Below, piece after piece: positions 21,555-32,408 of a stretch of 64,000 nucleotides of DNA. The DNA lies in the NCBI RefSeq assembly GCF_018143015.1, contig NC_054754.1, positions 23,734,758 to 23,798,757 of the forward strand. The letters are read 5' to 3'. The position numbers were made by a program, and so were the translations under genes. This stretch comes from Lytechinus variegatus (Eukaryota > Echinodermata > Echinoidea > Temnopleuroida > Toxopneustidae). Position 1 is the first letter of the stretch; every line of letters begins with the position of its first letter. Below the pieces are notes generated by a model. That model was not told the DNA's origin, searched no databases, and was given only the letters and a program-made list of their open reading frames with translations.

Positions 21555-23562
21555 GAATCCATGACACATGCTCCGGCGACGATTGCTCCGGTGACAAATG
21601 CTCCCCAAAATGCGACATTTGCTCCGCGACATTTGCTCCTCGACATTTGCTCCGCCGACATTTGCTCCGCCGACATTTGCTCCGCCGATATTTGCTCCGC
21701 CGACTGTTGCTCCGCCGACTGTTGCTCCGCCGACATTTGCTCCGCCGACAGTTGCTCCGCCGACAGTTGCTCCGCCGACAGTTGCTCCGCCGACAGTTGC
21801 TCCACCGACAATTGCTCCACATTTAGCGACAAATGCTCCGGCGACAAATGCTACCTGAACGACACATGCTCCGGCGACAATTGCTCCGCCAATATTTGCT
21901 CCGCATGTAGGGACAAATGCTCCGCCAATAATTGCTCCGTCCACAATTGCTCCATCGACAGTTTCTCGGCATGTTGCTTTAAAAAAATAAATATAAGACC
22001 TAAATAAAATACCTGCGACAAATGCTCCTCGAATAACAATTGCTCTGCTCACGATTGCTCTACCGACAGTTACTAGGCCTAAAAGAAGACAAGACACTTG
22101 CTCTGACGAAAATATTTGTTACATCCTTTTGCGTTACATACTTTTTTGTATTGTTTTGTTTTACCATTCAAGTTGTTGTGCCACTTTATATCATAGGCGG
22201 ATCCAGGGGCGAGGGGCCCGGGTCCCCCCTATTGGCGGAGCAAAAAAAGAGAAAAAGGGGAAAAAGAAGAAAAAAGAAGAGGAAGACAAGTGAAAGACTT
22301 GGAAAATAAAAAGAATCTTCATATATCCCTATATAAAATTTTCGCTCGCACTTCGTGCTCGCATTGCCTGTTTGATTTACATAATTATCTTGTTCAATAT
22401 GGAGCTTAAATATCAAGTTTGGAAGTCAATATGTAAAAGATATTTCGCCGCGGATATCGAACTTTCATTATTTTGTTTGATTTACAAATTGATTGTTTTA
22501 AAGTGATTTTTAAAAATGTTAGTTTTACGATCTGAACATTAATATTTTCTGCTCGTGCTGTACGCTTGCAAATGTTAACTTATCAGTTACCTTTACTAAT
22601 TTCGTGTATTCCATAACGTTTTCAAAGTATCCCTTTGCAGGTCTGATAGTCAAAACGTATCAGCTAGCGCTGCACGCTCGCATTTTGATTGGCAAGTAAT
22701 GTATGTCTCAATATTGATTATACAACAAGCTTCTTACAATCCACATTTCGTGACAGTCTATCAAAAGTTTCGGCTCGCGATTTGCGCTTGCATTAATTGT
22801 TAAAATGTATTCACTCATTCATCTTATTCATAATTACCAAAGTTCTTGAAATGTCTGGTTTCAGGCCATGATTTCGTGCCCTACTTAGGCATATTAGCTT
22901 AAGAAAGAGATAGGAGAAGATGTGAGAGGTTGTAAAAGAAACAAGGAACAGAAGTCATGAATGTAAAGAGAGAGAAAAAAATTGTTAGTACAGGAGGAGA
23001 GAGGGACGGGGGAGAAAGTGGTTTTCAAGGAAAGAAAGGGAGAAATAATCGAGATAAAAGCGCTGATGGGAAATTTAAGTTCAGCCAAACTATTTCTTTT
23101 CGCTGAGCAATTCAATTAGGAATGTTAAAAATGTATAGAATAATGATAAAAACCATACAGCTTTGGAGAAGAATGTTGTTAGTTTTACAAAAAAAAATAA
23201 TTTTTCAGTGGATAGCATTTTCGGCGGAGCTATTATCTGAGGAGCATTTGTCCCTACATGCGGAGCATTTATCGCCGGAGCTTTTGTCGCTAAATGTGGA
23301 GCAATTGTCGGTGGAGCAACTGTCGGCGGAGTAACTGTCGGCGGAGCAATTGTCGGTGGAGCAACTGTCGGCGGAGCAGCTGTCGGCGGAGCAACAGTCG
23401 GCGGAGCAACTGTCGGCGGAGCAACAGTCGGCGGAGCAAATATCGGCGGAGCAAATGTCGGCGGAGCAAATGTCGAGGAGCAAATGTCGCGGAGCATATG
23501 TCGCATTTTGGGGAGCATTTGTTACCGGAGCAATCGTCGCCGGAGCATGTGTCGGGTTACCC
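21555..23562. mobile_element. TU-like foldback element with 15-bp repeat arms
   Basis: Two inverted arms, 21563-21990 and 23215-23556, are built from 15-bp tandem units GCTCCGCCGACATTT / GCTCCGCCGACAGTT. Outermost units are diverged but match across the arms, for example 'GACACATGCTCCGGCGACGA' on both. CCGGTCCT occurs at 21547-21554 and 23563-23570 as a possible 8-bp target duplication. Long arms of short tandem repeats are the hallmark of foldback elements. The sea urchin TU elements are reported to have 15-bp outer repeats and 8-bp duplications (recalled from the literature). The central part (about 22000-23210) holds a copy of the GGATCC repeat and no gene. Confidence 0.7.
22196..22890 (+). 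repeat. Internal copy of the GGATCC family, direct duplicate 2
   Basis: Begins 'AGGCGGATCCAGGGGCGAGG' with 'TTGGCGGAGCAAAAAAAGAG', and then follows duplicate 1 word by word to 'TAGGCATATTAG' near 22890. It lies between the two arms of the foldback element. Its GCGCTTCGCGC words are more mutated than those of duplicate 1. Confidence 0.7.
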
Positions 23563-23847
23563 CCGGTCCTATGTCAAAACTCAAAGTAATAATAATATCA
23601 GCTCTTTTTTAAGTGCGATCCATATCCACCTTACAATTTTTCTACAAAGTGCTAGAAATATAAAGCTGAAATTGACTTTTTTTTCAGATCGGACTCTCAA
23701 AGTTTCATGATTTTCATGATTAAATATTTAGAATGTCTAGATTCTAGGTCTAAATATGAAACACGCTCGCGCATGTTTATTCAGATACCCAACTTGTTCT
23801 GTAATTTAAATCATCTAGTGTCAGATCACAATATCAAAAATTTTCTG

Positions 23848-24630
23848 CTCGCACTTTGTGCTCGCATTATTAATGTAGGATTCTAGGAATACGCCATATT
23901 ACTCATCCTTTTGATGATTTACAAAACATGAACAGAGTGGCCCACTTTTAGGTCAAAATCTCGATTTTTTTTCTTCTCGCGCTTCGCGCTCGCATCATTC
24001 GTTAAATTACATAGCTATCCTGTTCACGATTACAAAAACTGATTGAAAATTTCCATTCTTTCTTTTAAAAAGTTCAAAAATGTTCAGCTCGCGCTTCGCG
24101 CTCGCATTTTTTGATTGTTGTGTGACGCCTTCATGGCAAGTGCAAGCAGTCCTTAACAGGTACCAGTTTAAAACGTATAATTTTTTTTTGCTCGCGCTTT
24201 GCGCTCGCATTATTAATGCTCATATTTTTTAAGATTTACAAATCATGAATAGAGTGTCTCGTTCAGTAAATATTATAGGACTAAATCTAGAAATTTTCCG
24301 CTCGCGCTTCGCGCTTGCTTTAATCGTTTACTCATATACCTATTCTGCTTGAGTTTAAAAAAGTGCTTAGAATTTCCTTTCTTTGGGTGAAAATTTCAAA
24401 AAGATTCAGCTCGCGCTTTGCGCTTGCATTGTTTGATTGTTAAATGCTACTTTAACAGGTATCTTTTTCATCAGTTCATTTCCCCTCGCGCTTTGCGTTC
24501 GTAGTTATTATTAAGTTGCATACATGTCTTTTTCATGATAACAAACATTGCCCAGAATCAGTTCGAATTTTAGGAAAAAAATACATAAAATATCCCCAAA
24601 AATTAGCTCGCGCTTCGCGCTCGCATCATA
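23848..24630 (+). repeat. Spaced array of CTCGCGCTTCGCGCTCGCAT words
   Basis: The 20-bp word or a close variant occurs near 23848, 23975, 24087, 24190, 24300, 24409, 24485 and 24606, mostly 75-130 bp apart, in AT-rich linkers with shared fragments such as 'AAAAATTCAGCTCG' and 'GCATTATTAATG'. The core GCGCTTCGCGC is nearly palindromic. Further copies are scattered at 19893, 20113, 20450, 20878, 21083, 21306, 22343, 36616, 43852, 52437, 57039 and 57213. It looks like a degraded 110-bp tandem repeat in which only the GC-rich core stayed conserved. Confidence 0.8.
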
Positions 24631-25257
24631 TAAATGAGGATTATGATATTATGTATTAATCTATAAGAATAAAGCCAAGAAGTGACTAATGAGGACTACC
24701 CCTTCAAAGAAACAAACAAAAATTATCTTCGAGCTGCCGATCGGGGAAAATATGGCTGAAACAAATTTCCGCCCCACCCCCTGCCCCCCTATTGGCGAAG
24801 GCTGGAACCGCCCCTGTGTCCCCCTACCTTTTGGTATTTTTGTATTCATAGATTTTTTTTTCAAGAACACATTAAAAAGTGGTCTTTATTTTTTTTTATG
24901 TGATTATAAGATAATTTAAGTTAGCCTGGCCGGGAGGGAGTGGGCGCCATTTTTCGAAAAGTACACATGGGCGCCATACATCAGGTCAAATTTGCTCCCC
25001 CTCCCTCCCCTTGAAATCCTGGATCCGCGCCTGCATGGGTTCTATAACAATAACCCAATTAGGGCAATCACCCACTGACAACTACTTCAAGGAAAACATT
25101 ATCCCCATATTTTTTAACGCCGGGGACTGTTACCCCCCCCCCAGAGATTTACTCTCCATACAATAAATTTTTTTTAACCCCAGATAATATGAAAATAATC
25201 ATTGTGAAAATGCCTCAACGTGACGACATGGCGTGGTACTTACCATGTTTTAATTAA

Positions 25258-25582
25258 TCATTGGCGGCCGAAGGCAAAACATTTAGGGGATCCACCTGAA
25301 ATTTTGGGATGGACACAGGTAAAAAATTGACAAGCAAATCAACCAAAATTTTAGGAGGGACCACCAAAATATTTTGACAAGGAAAAAAAAAAGAAGGTTA
25401 TCAACCAAAATTAGGGGGGGGGCAAAAATATTCTAGGGTGGTCTACCTCAATTTAGGGGGGGGGGGGCGTAGAAAAGAAATTGACGACCAAAAAAGGTTC
25501 TCAACTAAAAATTTAGGGGGGACCGTCCTCCCACCTCAAATTTAGGGGGGAAAGCCCTCCCCCCCCCCGCTTCCGCCGCCTA
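25258..25582 (+). mobile_element. Small inverted-repeat element, 'ATAGGCGGCGGAAG' family
   Basis: The left end is 'ATTGGCGGCCGAAGGC' and the right end 'GCTTCCGCCGCCTATT'. The interior has A-rich 'ATTGACAAGCAAATCAACC' words alternating with 'AAATTTAGGGGGG' words. It is non-coding. A partial copy in the other orientation occupies the end of the window (63795-64000). Confidence 0.7.
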
Positions 25583-25610
25583 TTAAAGTAATTGATAAGC
25601 TTATTATTTC

Positions 25611-25890
25611 GACATAGCGATATATTCTATCTTGTCAAGTCGATATGTCCACATGGCGAGATATGAAGTGTACAATTTCCGGCAAGCTAGAATCCCGATA
25701 TATCGCCATGTTGACATGTAACATAATTAAGTCGACTTGGCAAGATACAATATCTCGCCATGTTGACATATAACTTTTTATAAGTGGACTGACTTGGCAG
25801 GATAACGTATCTCGCCATGCGGACATAATAAGCTTATTTAGTCGACATGGCAAGATAAAGTATCTCGCCATGTCGTCAAGTCGATGGCAT
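25611..25890. repeat. 54-bp tandem repeat with internal palindromes
   Basis: Four to five units. Each has 'TGGCAAGATA' followed by 'TATCTCGCCATG' and a GTCGAC or TTGACATATAA linker, so each unit can fold on itself. TATCTCGCCA starts at 25751, 25808 and 25861. It lies in the loop of the large palindromic element. Confidence 0.75.
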
Positions 25891-26200
25891 TTTAGAGGCT
25901 CCGTATGGCGTCAAGAGGGCATTTTTCCGGGGGGGGGGGGGGGTGTAGTCCCCGACGATAAAAATATGGAGATATTTCCTTGAAGTAGACGTCAGGGGCG
26001 ATTTGTCCTGTGGGTCATCGTTATAGAACCCCATCATGGACTCGTATCAATGACCTTTTGACCTATTGATGACATGGATTTCACTATGTTGTCCTGATCA
26101 TAATTTTACACACACCGCGGACTATTGGACCTGCGGTCTTTCGGACCCGCGGTCTATCGGACCCGCGGTCTATCGGGCTGTAACCGAACTGAATCACTGT

Positions 26201-26657
26201 GACCTGTAGCTCTCTCCTCCCAATATAAAGCTAGTGTTGCTTACCTTGCTTGGGACTCTAATTCAACTCGTTCCAAATGTAGTCAAAAACTCATGCCGCT
26301 GATGTCTATGAACAATATCACCAGGGGGGGGGCAGTCAAATGTATTGCTATACATCTGCGTGACCAAATTACATGTATTTCCAGACACCCCCTAAACAAG
26401 TTTTACACAGGCATCATTTACACATTTTGGGCCCTAAACAAGTTGTTGCCAGAATGACCCCTAAAAGTAATGGAAACTAAGTGTAAAAATATTTTTTTTA
26501 ATTTCTCTGTAAGTGGATCGAGCCAACACTCACACTGTCACAGCCACAGGCCCAACACTAAACAGTAATTGGTGGCGGAACAACCAATTTAACAGAGACC
26601 AAAGTTTTTAGTATAAACTAAAAATAAAGCCTAGGCTTAGCCTTAGGCGCGCCTTAC
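26201..26657. other. No recognisable feature
   Basis: The right flank of the palindromic element. One G7 run near 26323 is the only irregularity. It would be the first intron of the - strand transcript if the exon at 26658 is real. Confidence 0.4.
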
Positions 26658-26908
26658 CTCTCTCTGCACCAACGGGATCTGCTCGAACACAACGTCGTTG
26701 CTTGCTGCAATCTTCGAACCCGTAGCTGATGTCAAATCGCCAAAACTCGACTCAATAATCAGACTGAGACTGAGAGTGGGACTGGGCCTGGCGCTGGCCT
26801 GGAGCCGTACTCCGGCTCGTAGTAGACTGGTGGCCTCTTCATTTGTTGCAGCATTTTCCTCTTCTGTAAAATAGAGAGCTTTGAAAAGCTGTCGCGCTTC
26901 GTCGCCAT
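26658..26908 (-). pseudogene. Candidate first coding exon in a CpG-rich segment, split between two frames
   Basis: The donor is GAGAGAG|GTAAGG. From the ATG at 26906-26908 one frame reads 'MATKRDSFSKLSILQKRK' and 'MKRPPVYYEPEYGSR' but stops at 26759-26761. A second frame is open to the donor and reads 'LIIESSFGDLTSATGSKI' and 'VVFEQIPLVQRE', phase 0, which would fit the exon at 17939. The switch falls at a short CTCAGT tandem (about 26760-26775). It may be the first exon of the decayed gene, pushed 8 kb away by the transposon complex, or a separate short transcript. The product is not recognised. Confidence 0.4.
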
Positions 26909-27222
26909 CGGAAATTCTTCTTCGTTTAAATTAAGTTCACATTGCAAATGTGTAGTTCGACTGTTCGAGATGTGTGGTAGAATTACACACGTGCTCAGCG
27001 TCAGCTTTGTGTACAAACAACACACATGTGCGATTGATTGCGAAATCAAATTTCTTGCACTGGCCGTAGGCATAGCTATAGCCATAGGGCGGCATAGGGT
27101 GTAAATGCTGGACAGGTCCTGTGTGTGTTTTGTGTGCTGGACATAGAGGTCCATGGTGTGTGTGTAAGGGTGCGTTTGTGTATCGTGTCTCGTATTTTTT
27201 TCTTTGTTATGTTACTGGTCTG

Positions 27223-27350
27223 GGGTCCGTTGCAGAAAGAGTCAAAAAATCATTTGCAAGTCAAAAATGCGCGATGTTGATTGGTTGAAAATCAAGTTGC
27301 GCGTAATTTTTAGAGTTCCGTTTGATTGCAACTCTTTCTGCAACGGGCCC
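27223..27350. mobile_element. 128-bp inverted-repeat element (MITE)
   Basis: Left end GGGTCCGTTGCAGAAAGAGT, right end ACTCTTTCTGCAACGGGCCC: inverted repeats of about 20 bp with one or two mismatches around an 85-bp centre. Target duplication is not clear. Confidence 0.75.
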
Positions 27351-27575
27351 ATCATGGAGCTATACGATGTACGGTTCCGTTCATGTATTGTATGGGCATG
27401 TCCGTAATAGATGGGAGCGGGGTGGGGTGTGTGTTAAAGTGTATACCTTTTTAAAAGAAGGGAAAGTTCACCCTGAAGAAAAGTTTGTTGTAAAAAGTAG
27501 TACTAAAAATTGGTGAAGGTTTGAGGAATTCCGTTTAAGATTCACCTCAAACGAGGAGCACCATAATAAAACAGG

Positions 27576-27830
27576 CGCGTAGCCAGCTAGGGGGAAGCGA
27601 TGGGGGCGGTCGCCCTCGGCAACAAAAAAAAAAACCGCACCAAAATGAAAGAGGGGAAAGGGAGGAAGAAAGAAAAAGGAAAAGCGAAGAGAGGGAAGAT
27701 GGGTACAGCCCTAATGTTTTCTATTTTATTTTTTTTGTCAAAAGAATAAAAACCTAAATGAGACGTTCTTTTATAATTCATACAAAATTTTGCTTTCGCG
27801 CTCTATCCAAACTATGATACGGTTTTTCCC
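27576..27830 (+). repeat. Fragment of the purine-tract repeat family
   Basis: 'GCGTAGCCAGCTAGGGGG', a G/C-rich block, then a purine tract ('GAAAGAGGGGAAAGGGAGGA') and an 'AAATTTTGCTTTCGCGCTC' word. This is the same order as in the GGATCC family at 20685, but diverged. Confidence 0.5.
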
Positions 27831-30174
27831 CTTCCCATTTATGGGATTTGTATATTCGTGCCATAAATCGTAGAGTATACATGAATTTAAGAAAAAAATA
27901 TGATTCTTTTTTTAAATTGCATAATTGACGCAAAATTTCCGTCGGCTCTTAGAACTGTTCGGAGCGGGTCAACACTCCTGCCACTCCCAGAGTTCCCAGA
28001 TATCTTCCACTTTTCAGTGAGTAATTTGTGGCAAAGTATCTGCTCAAAAGGGGCTCGAGGCATTATAAATTCGTGCCGTGCTATATACGATGAAACTTTA
28101 TTCTGTATTGCTTTTACACCCTTCTTTGATCTTGTTTGGTACGATTTATTTGAAATTTTGAATATCACTGAACTTTCTAAATCATACAAAATAAAGCGCT
28201 TAATAATGAGTGACTTTATTACACCTTTTTTTCTCCCGAAATAAATCACAGATGTTACCATGTTTCGCGTGGAAGGGAAATGAAAAGTCCCTCTTCTGGC
28301 TTGCATCAGGCCCTTTCACATTTTGAGCTCCCTTTTTCTTCGTAATCCATTTATTATCTAAGAAATATCAAAATAAGAGCAGGTTAAAGTTTCAATTCAG
28401 AACTTCAAAACCATTCGCGCCGGAAGGAATATTTACTGGCCTTGCATATCCGTCTTCTATACTACTGTGATTTAAAGTCATCTAAGGTGGCTAAAGTTTT
28501 TATCATCAAACATGATGCGACCAAGGTGGGCATTTTATGCTATATCTGTTCTTAAAAACGTTTTAGCCGTTCAGCGCTTCGTGCGGTATTATTTCATTCA
28601 ACGGTTTTAAAAATCTTTTCCCATTTAGGGGACGCTCGTATCTTTCAAATACATTTGTTTTAATCACAGCAAGTGGGGCGAGTTGATAAGGAAACTAGAG
28701 ATGCAAGAGACGTCTTCTTTCAGATATCAAGAACTTTCCCCTCCCTACACCCTCAAGTTCCTTCGAGAGTGCGCTTCGCGTGCACTTACAGCCCCTCCAA
28801 AATTAAATCTTGTCTACGCAGTTGATATAAAATACATGACTTTCATTTTTTATTTCTAACTTATATTTGTTTTCTTTTCGTGATCGGGTGTGTATGTGTC
28901 AGTCATGGGACACTTTTTATCATTTTATGATGGCGCTATCAGGCCCAACGAGCAATCTAAAAAATGATTTGCCTATTGATACGAAAAAGGTACAGAATAA
29001 CCCGTTTTTCAGAGAAAATGACAAACAAAAGATATTGTTACTATATACCATGTAAGGTTTGGTGTCCCCCAAATGGCTTACATGGGAAACACCGACTTTT
29101 GGGTGTAGAATCCATATTATCTTTCTAAAGAATTTTTTCTGGTAGCCATTACATAGTATTATGCTTAGAAAGAATGATTAGCAATAACATAAAAAATAAT
29201 GAAAAGTATGGCCATTATTGTATTTCGTAGATGATTTTGGTGACCCCCCAAATATTACGTTGTGACATGCATTGCTTCAATTAAATCTTATTTTATGTTA
29301 TTGCTAAAATTTCTACTTAATTTATGTATTATCTGTGGTTTCTATTTAAACATTAAGTGTCCACTTCAAAGTACACTTGTAAAATATTTACTATTTTCTA
29401 TTTACATCAGAAACATTGAAAAGTATTTTTTCGGCATTAAGTTCTCAAAAAATTATTTGATTTGCTAAATGGATTACTGACTTGCATTATGACCACTCTT
29501 TCTGAAATGCACAATAAAAATAACGTGCGCTGAAGTTTCTAGAGTACTGCAAATGGAAATTTTGCATTTTAAGGTCTCCCTTTACACGAGAAACACAATT
29601 TTTGCCCCCTAAACCAAAGTATTAATATATCTTTTCTGCTCTGATTTAAGTTCTTCATGATATCACAGCCATTTTGAAGGAACTTCCTCAAGGCCTATCA
29701 TTTTTAACCAAAAGATAATTAACTCATTTTAGTGTCAAAACAGGCGTCAAAAAATTGAATGCCTTACTTAGGGGGAAATACTCATTCCTTAGGTGAAGAC
29801 AGTCTGATGACAAGATGTGCGCTCAGTTAAGTTTGTGGAACTGATCGAAAGGACGAACAAAAATGCTTTGCGAAGGGGCGTGAAAGAATACTCAGCCCAT
29901 ATGTGGCGTAAATTTTGACTGAACATGACATGTAAGCTATAATAGCAATTCTTAATTTGAATAGTCACATATTCGTGACCTACCATGCACACAGCGTATA
30001 TCTCTTCCCGTATTTTGGTGATGAGAGTTGAGGCCTTTCACAATTTTTTCGATGGCTAATATTTTTTTTAATATGATTTAATGATCAAATATGATTTAAT
30101 ATGATTTGCAAGCAATATAATTCATCCACGTCTCATCTGAATAACGTAAAGTAGGCCTGCTATGTAAAAGCTAT
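27831..30174. other. No gene found; one 17-bp inverted repeat
   Basis: The open frames here (up to 139 codons at 27887-28306, both strands open) have no recognisable content. Two GCGCTTCG-type words lie near 28575 and 28768. 'TTAGCAATAACATAAAA' at 29177 is inverted at 29291-29308, a possible weak hairpin or small element. Confidence 0.4.
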
Positions 30175-30179
30175 ACCAA

Positions 30180-30335
30180 CAGGGGCCGCGGAAGCGGGGG
30201 GGGGGGGGCACTTTTTCCCAAAACTGTGTACACAAATGTAAAAATGACCATAAGATTGTGATTTTTTGCATGGTCAGCCCTCCCACTTTTGGCTCAGCCC
30301 CCCTCCCCACTTTGAAAACCGTTCCGCGGCCCCTG
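30180..30335. mobile_element. 156-bp inverted-repeat element, 'CAGGGGCCGCGG' family, 5-bp target duplication
   Basis: Starts CAGGGGCCGCGGAAGCGG and ends CCGTTCCGCGGCCCCTG. ACCAA flanks it on both sides (30175-30179, 30336-30340). A second complete copy lies at 51852-52006 and a left-end fragment at 35985-36020. It is non-coding. Confidence 0.8.
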
Positions 30336-30340
30336 ACCAA

Positions 30341-31049
30341 GAGCCTGAGGTCCCCCTATGAAATAATAGCATCCGCGATACAAAATTAATAAAATGCGCT
30401 ACAAAATTTAATGCGTCAAGGTTATAATATAAAGAATATCAGATAAACGTTTCAGGATAACTCTGGCTCAACCCTCAATTGCTGCTTTCCCTATAAACAA
30501 ACTTGCCAAAACAGCATAAACGAAGCTAATTTAATAAAAAAAAAAACCTTTATAGCTCTTCTATTAATTGCTGATCGGCAATTTCCCTTACCTGTGGATC
30601 GGCCCATGCAGGGTCATTAGGGGGAGTGTAATCCCTTCCCTTCGATTGTCTTCACATTTTTCATCCTATTTTTGTAGGGGGGGGGGTCGATGGAACCCGG
30701 ACCTCCTGGCCATACGGACTTGCGGATCATATAGGACTGCATGCAGTTTTTTTCTTTGTATATTTCATTTTTTTTAATACCTCGTTGTTACTATGTAATG
30801 TTTATGTTGTATTATTTTTTTTCTTATGTTTCTTTGTTTTTTATGATGATCTTTAAATGTCAGGATATCATTAAACTTTTGAATTTTTGCTGTTTTGTCA
30901 ATCGGGCCATGTCTTGGGTGTCGATTTTTGTTCAAGGTTCGTGGTATGACCGTGATCGTAAATATTTTTTCCCGGGGGAGGGGTATAAAAACGTACACAT
31001 TTTTTTTTAACAAACTCGAACGAGAGGGAGTGAATGAGCTTGCCACGGG
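30341..31049. other. No recognisable feature
   Basis: AT-rich sequence with a few G runs (30677-30686). No coding signal. Confidence 0.4.
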
Positions 31050-31153
31050 GCATGGACCTATCCATGGAGGAGTATTCTATTGTTACTGGGGTGCTGAGCA
31101 TTGTCACATCACCCCCAGAAACAATAGATAATCCTCCGTGGATAGGTCCATGC
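31050..31153. repeat. 104-bp near-palindrome
   Basis: Arms of about 45 bp begin GCATGGACCTATCCATGGAG and end CTCCGTGGATAGGTCCATGC. The centre is 'GCTGAGCATTGTCACATC'. It probably marks a small foldback element. Confidence 0.8.
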
Positions 31154-32408
31154 TAGTCTGCAGGCACAGACCCTGATTCGAACTTTGATCAACAAGTGTG
31201 TCCCCACGCAAAGACTGGCACATACAAAACTTGCTGTTCCAATACAGGGCGAGACAGCCTTCAGTACACAAGGCATGAGTAGGCTGCACATTCAGACCCT
31301 TATCTCGAGTGAAGGGTTTGCCCAGCAGACTAGGTCCATGCCATGGGGCGCTCTGGCATTGTCTAAAAGAAATCGAAGGTATTTGTTCACATTATTATGA
31401 TTGATTTTGTTTCAATTTCCAATTTCCTAAGTAGAACATTTTCGGTAGGCCCTATTCATTTTTGTAGGGATCGAGGAAGTACCCCCCCCCCCCCTCCACT
31501 GCTTCGAGGGCAATGGAATGACAGACCAAACTTTTGTTCTCTGTGAGGGATTTTTTGTTAGTTTGATAGAGCCGGGGGGATGCGTAAATTTTGCGCGGTC
31601 CAGACATAACATTATGAGGCAAAATCTATTTTAGAAAACAATGAATAGGCGAAGCGAGCGAGCAAACATCACCTTTTTACTGCAAGAATTTAATTTTGTA
31701 ACAAATTTTGACATAAATATAGGGCCTATATTGATCAAATTCACCCCTTTTCTTCCATGGTCCCTAATATATAGCCCAACATCATGCACGCCTGTAGAGG
31801 TTGCAATCCTTATAAGACTACAAGATATATAGCCCCCCCCCCGTTGTATATGATATACGACGGGGGGGGGGGGGTTAATACCCACACCTCCGGGATCGAC
31901 ACCCATGCAAAGATCTGAATGTAGAAGGACGAGTCAACAATTTAGATTTTAAAGTATATAGGCTAGCTATATAGCAGTTCATCTACTCCAACTCCGTGGT
32001 TTTATCCATTCGATTGTAAGGAATAAAGGCAAAATATGGAAGATTGACAATGTCATGTAATTTGCATGACTAAAGTAATAGTGGCACAGGTTTGTTTTAA
32101 TAACAATAAAAAATGATAAAACGTTAATGTCAGAGATGATAGATATCACCCTTAAACATCACAAGACCACGGATTTACTCTTTTGAACAAACCCTTTTTT
32201 TTACCAGTGCCATTTTTTTTCAAGGACGGTCAATATTAATGCCCAGTATTTCATTTTCCATACTCACGGTCATATATGCTATCTATCATGAACACAAGTT
32301 CGGGGCACATTGACAATACTAGTAGTATGATGTATACACAGACGCATTTATACTCGAGCACAAGCGAATTGCCGTTAAATTATTTATTCCAGATCATCCA
32401 CAAAACAT
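31154..32408. other. No gene; a short C-run/G-run hairpin
   Basis: At 31831-31875 a run of nine C, 'GTTGTATATGATATACGAC' and a run of twelve G form a strong potential hairpin. The remainder is unassigned AT-rich DNA. Confidence 0.4.

Larger units (their letters stand above)
18833..25033. mobile_element. 6.2-kb inserted element with CAGG(T/C)GCGGATCCA ends and a 12-13-bp target duplication
   Basis: The left end is CAGGTGCGGATCCAAGGGG. The right end reads CCTTGAAATCCTGGATCCGC and closes GCCTG at 25033, an imperfect inverted terminus. The left flank CATGGGGTTCTAT (18820-18832) and right flank CATGGGTTCTAT (25034-25045) look like a target duplication differing by one G. No transposase or reverse transcriptase frame is visible. 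The interior holds polypurine tracts, internal copies of the same left end (20685, 22196), a foldback element and many GCGCTTCGCGC repeats. A non-autonomous DNA transposon is the best reading; the long duplication would suit a Mutator-like element, but the family is unproven. Confidence 0.6.
18604..26200. mobile_element. Long-inverted-repeat element split by a 6.2-kb insertion
   Basis: The outer arms are inverted copies of each other. Left arm (18604-18832): 'ACAGTGA', then 16-bp tandem repeats of GATAGACCGCGGGTCC (18633-18745), then 'AAATTATGATCAGATATATC' and 'AAGGTCAAATGATACGAGAC'. Right arm (about 26030-26200): the same words reversed, ending 'TCACTGT'. The left arm stops at 18832 ('GGTTCTAT') and resumes at 25034, where 'CTACTTCAAGGAAAACATTA' and 'GGGGACTGTTACCCC' match the inner right arm (25929-26000). 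Without the insertion the element would be about 1.4 kb. No transposase is visible, and I found no target duplication. Confidence 0.75.

Noticed and set aside
21470-22097. Repetitive 'SAEQL', 'GGATV' and 'APPTFA' proteins
   Set aside because: All six frames are open through the 15-bp repeats of the foldback arm. This is a property of the repeat, not a gene.
23848-24630. CRISPR array
   Set aside because: Repeats of about 20 bp with spacers of 55-110 bp resemble one superficially, but the spacers are related to each other, the DNA is eukaryotic (introns, SINE, LINE) and there are no cas genes.
27887-28306. 139-codon - strand frame overlapping a 114-codon + strand frame
   Set aside because: Both strands are open over the same bases, composition is random-looking and no motif is recognisable.
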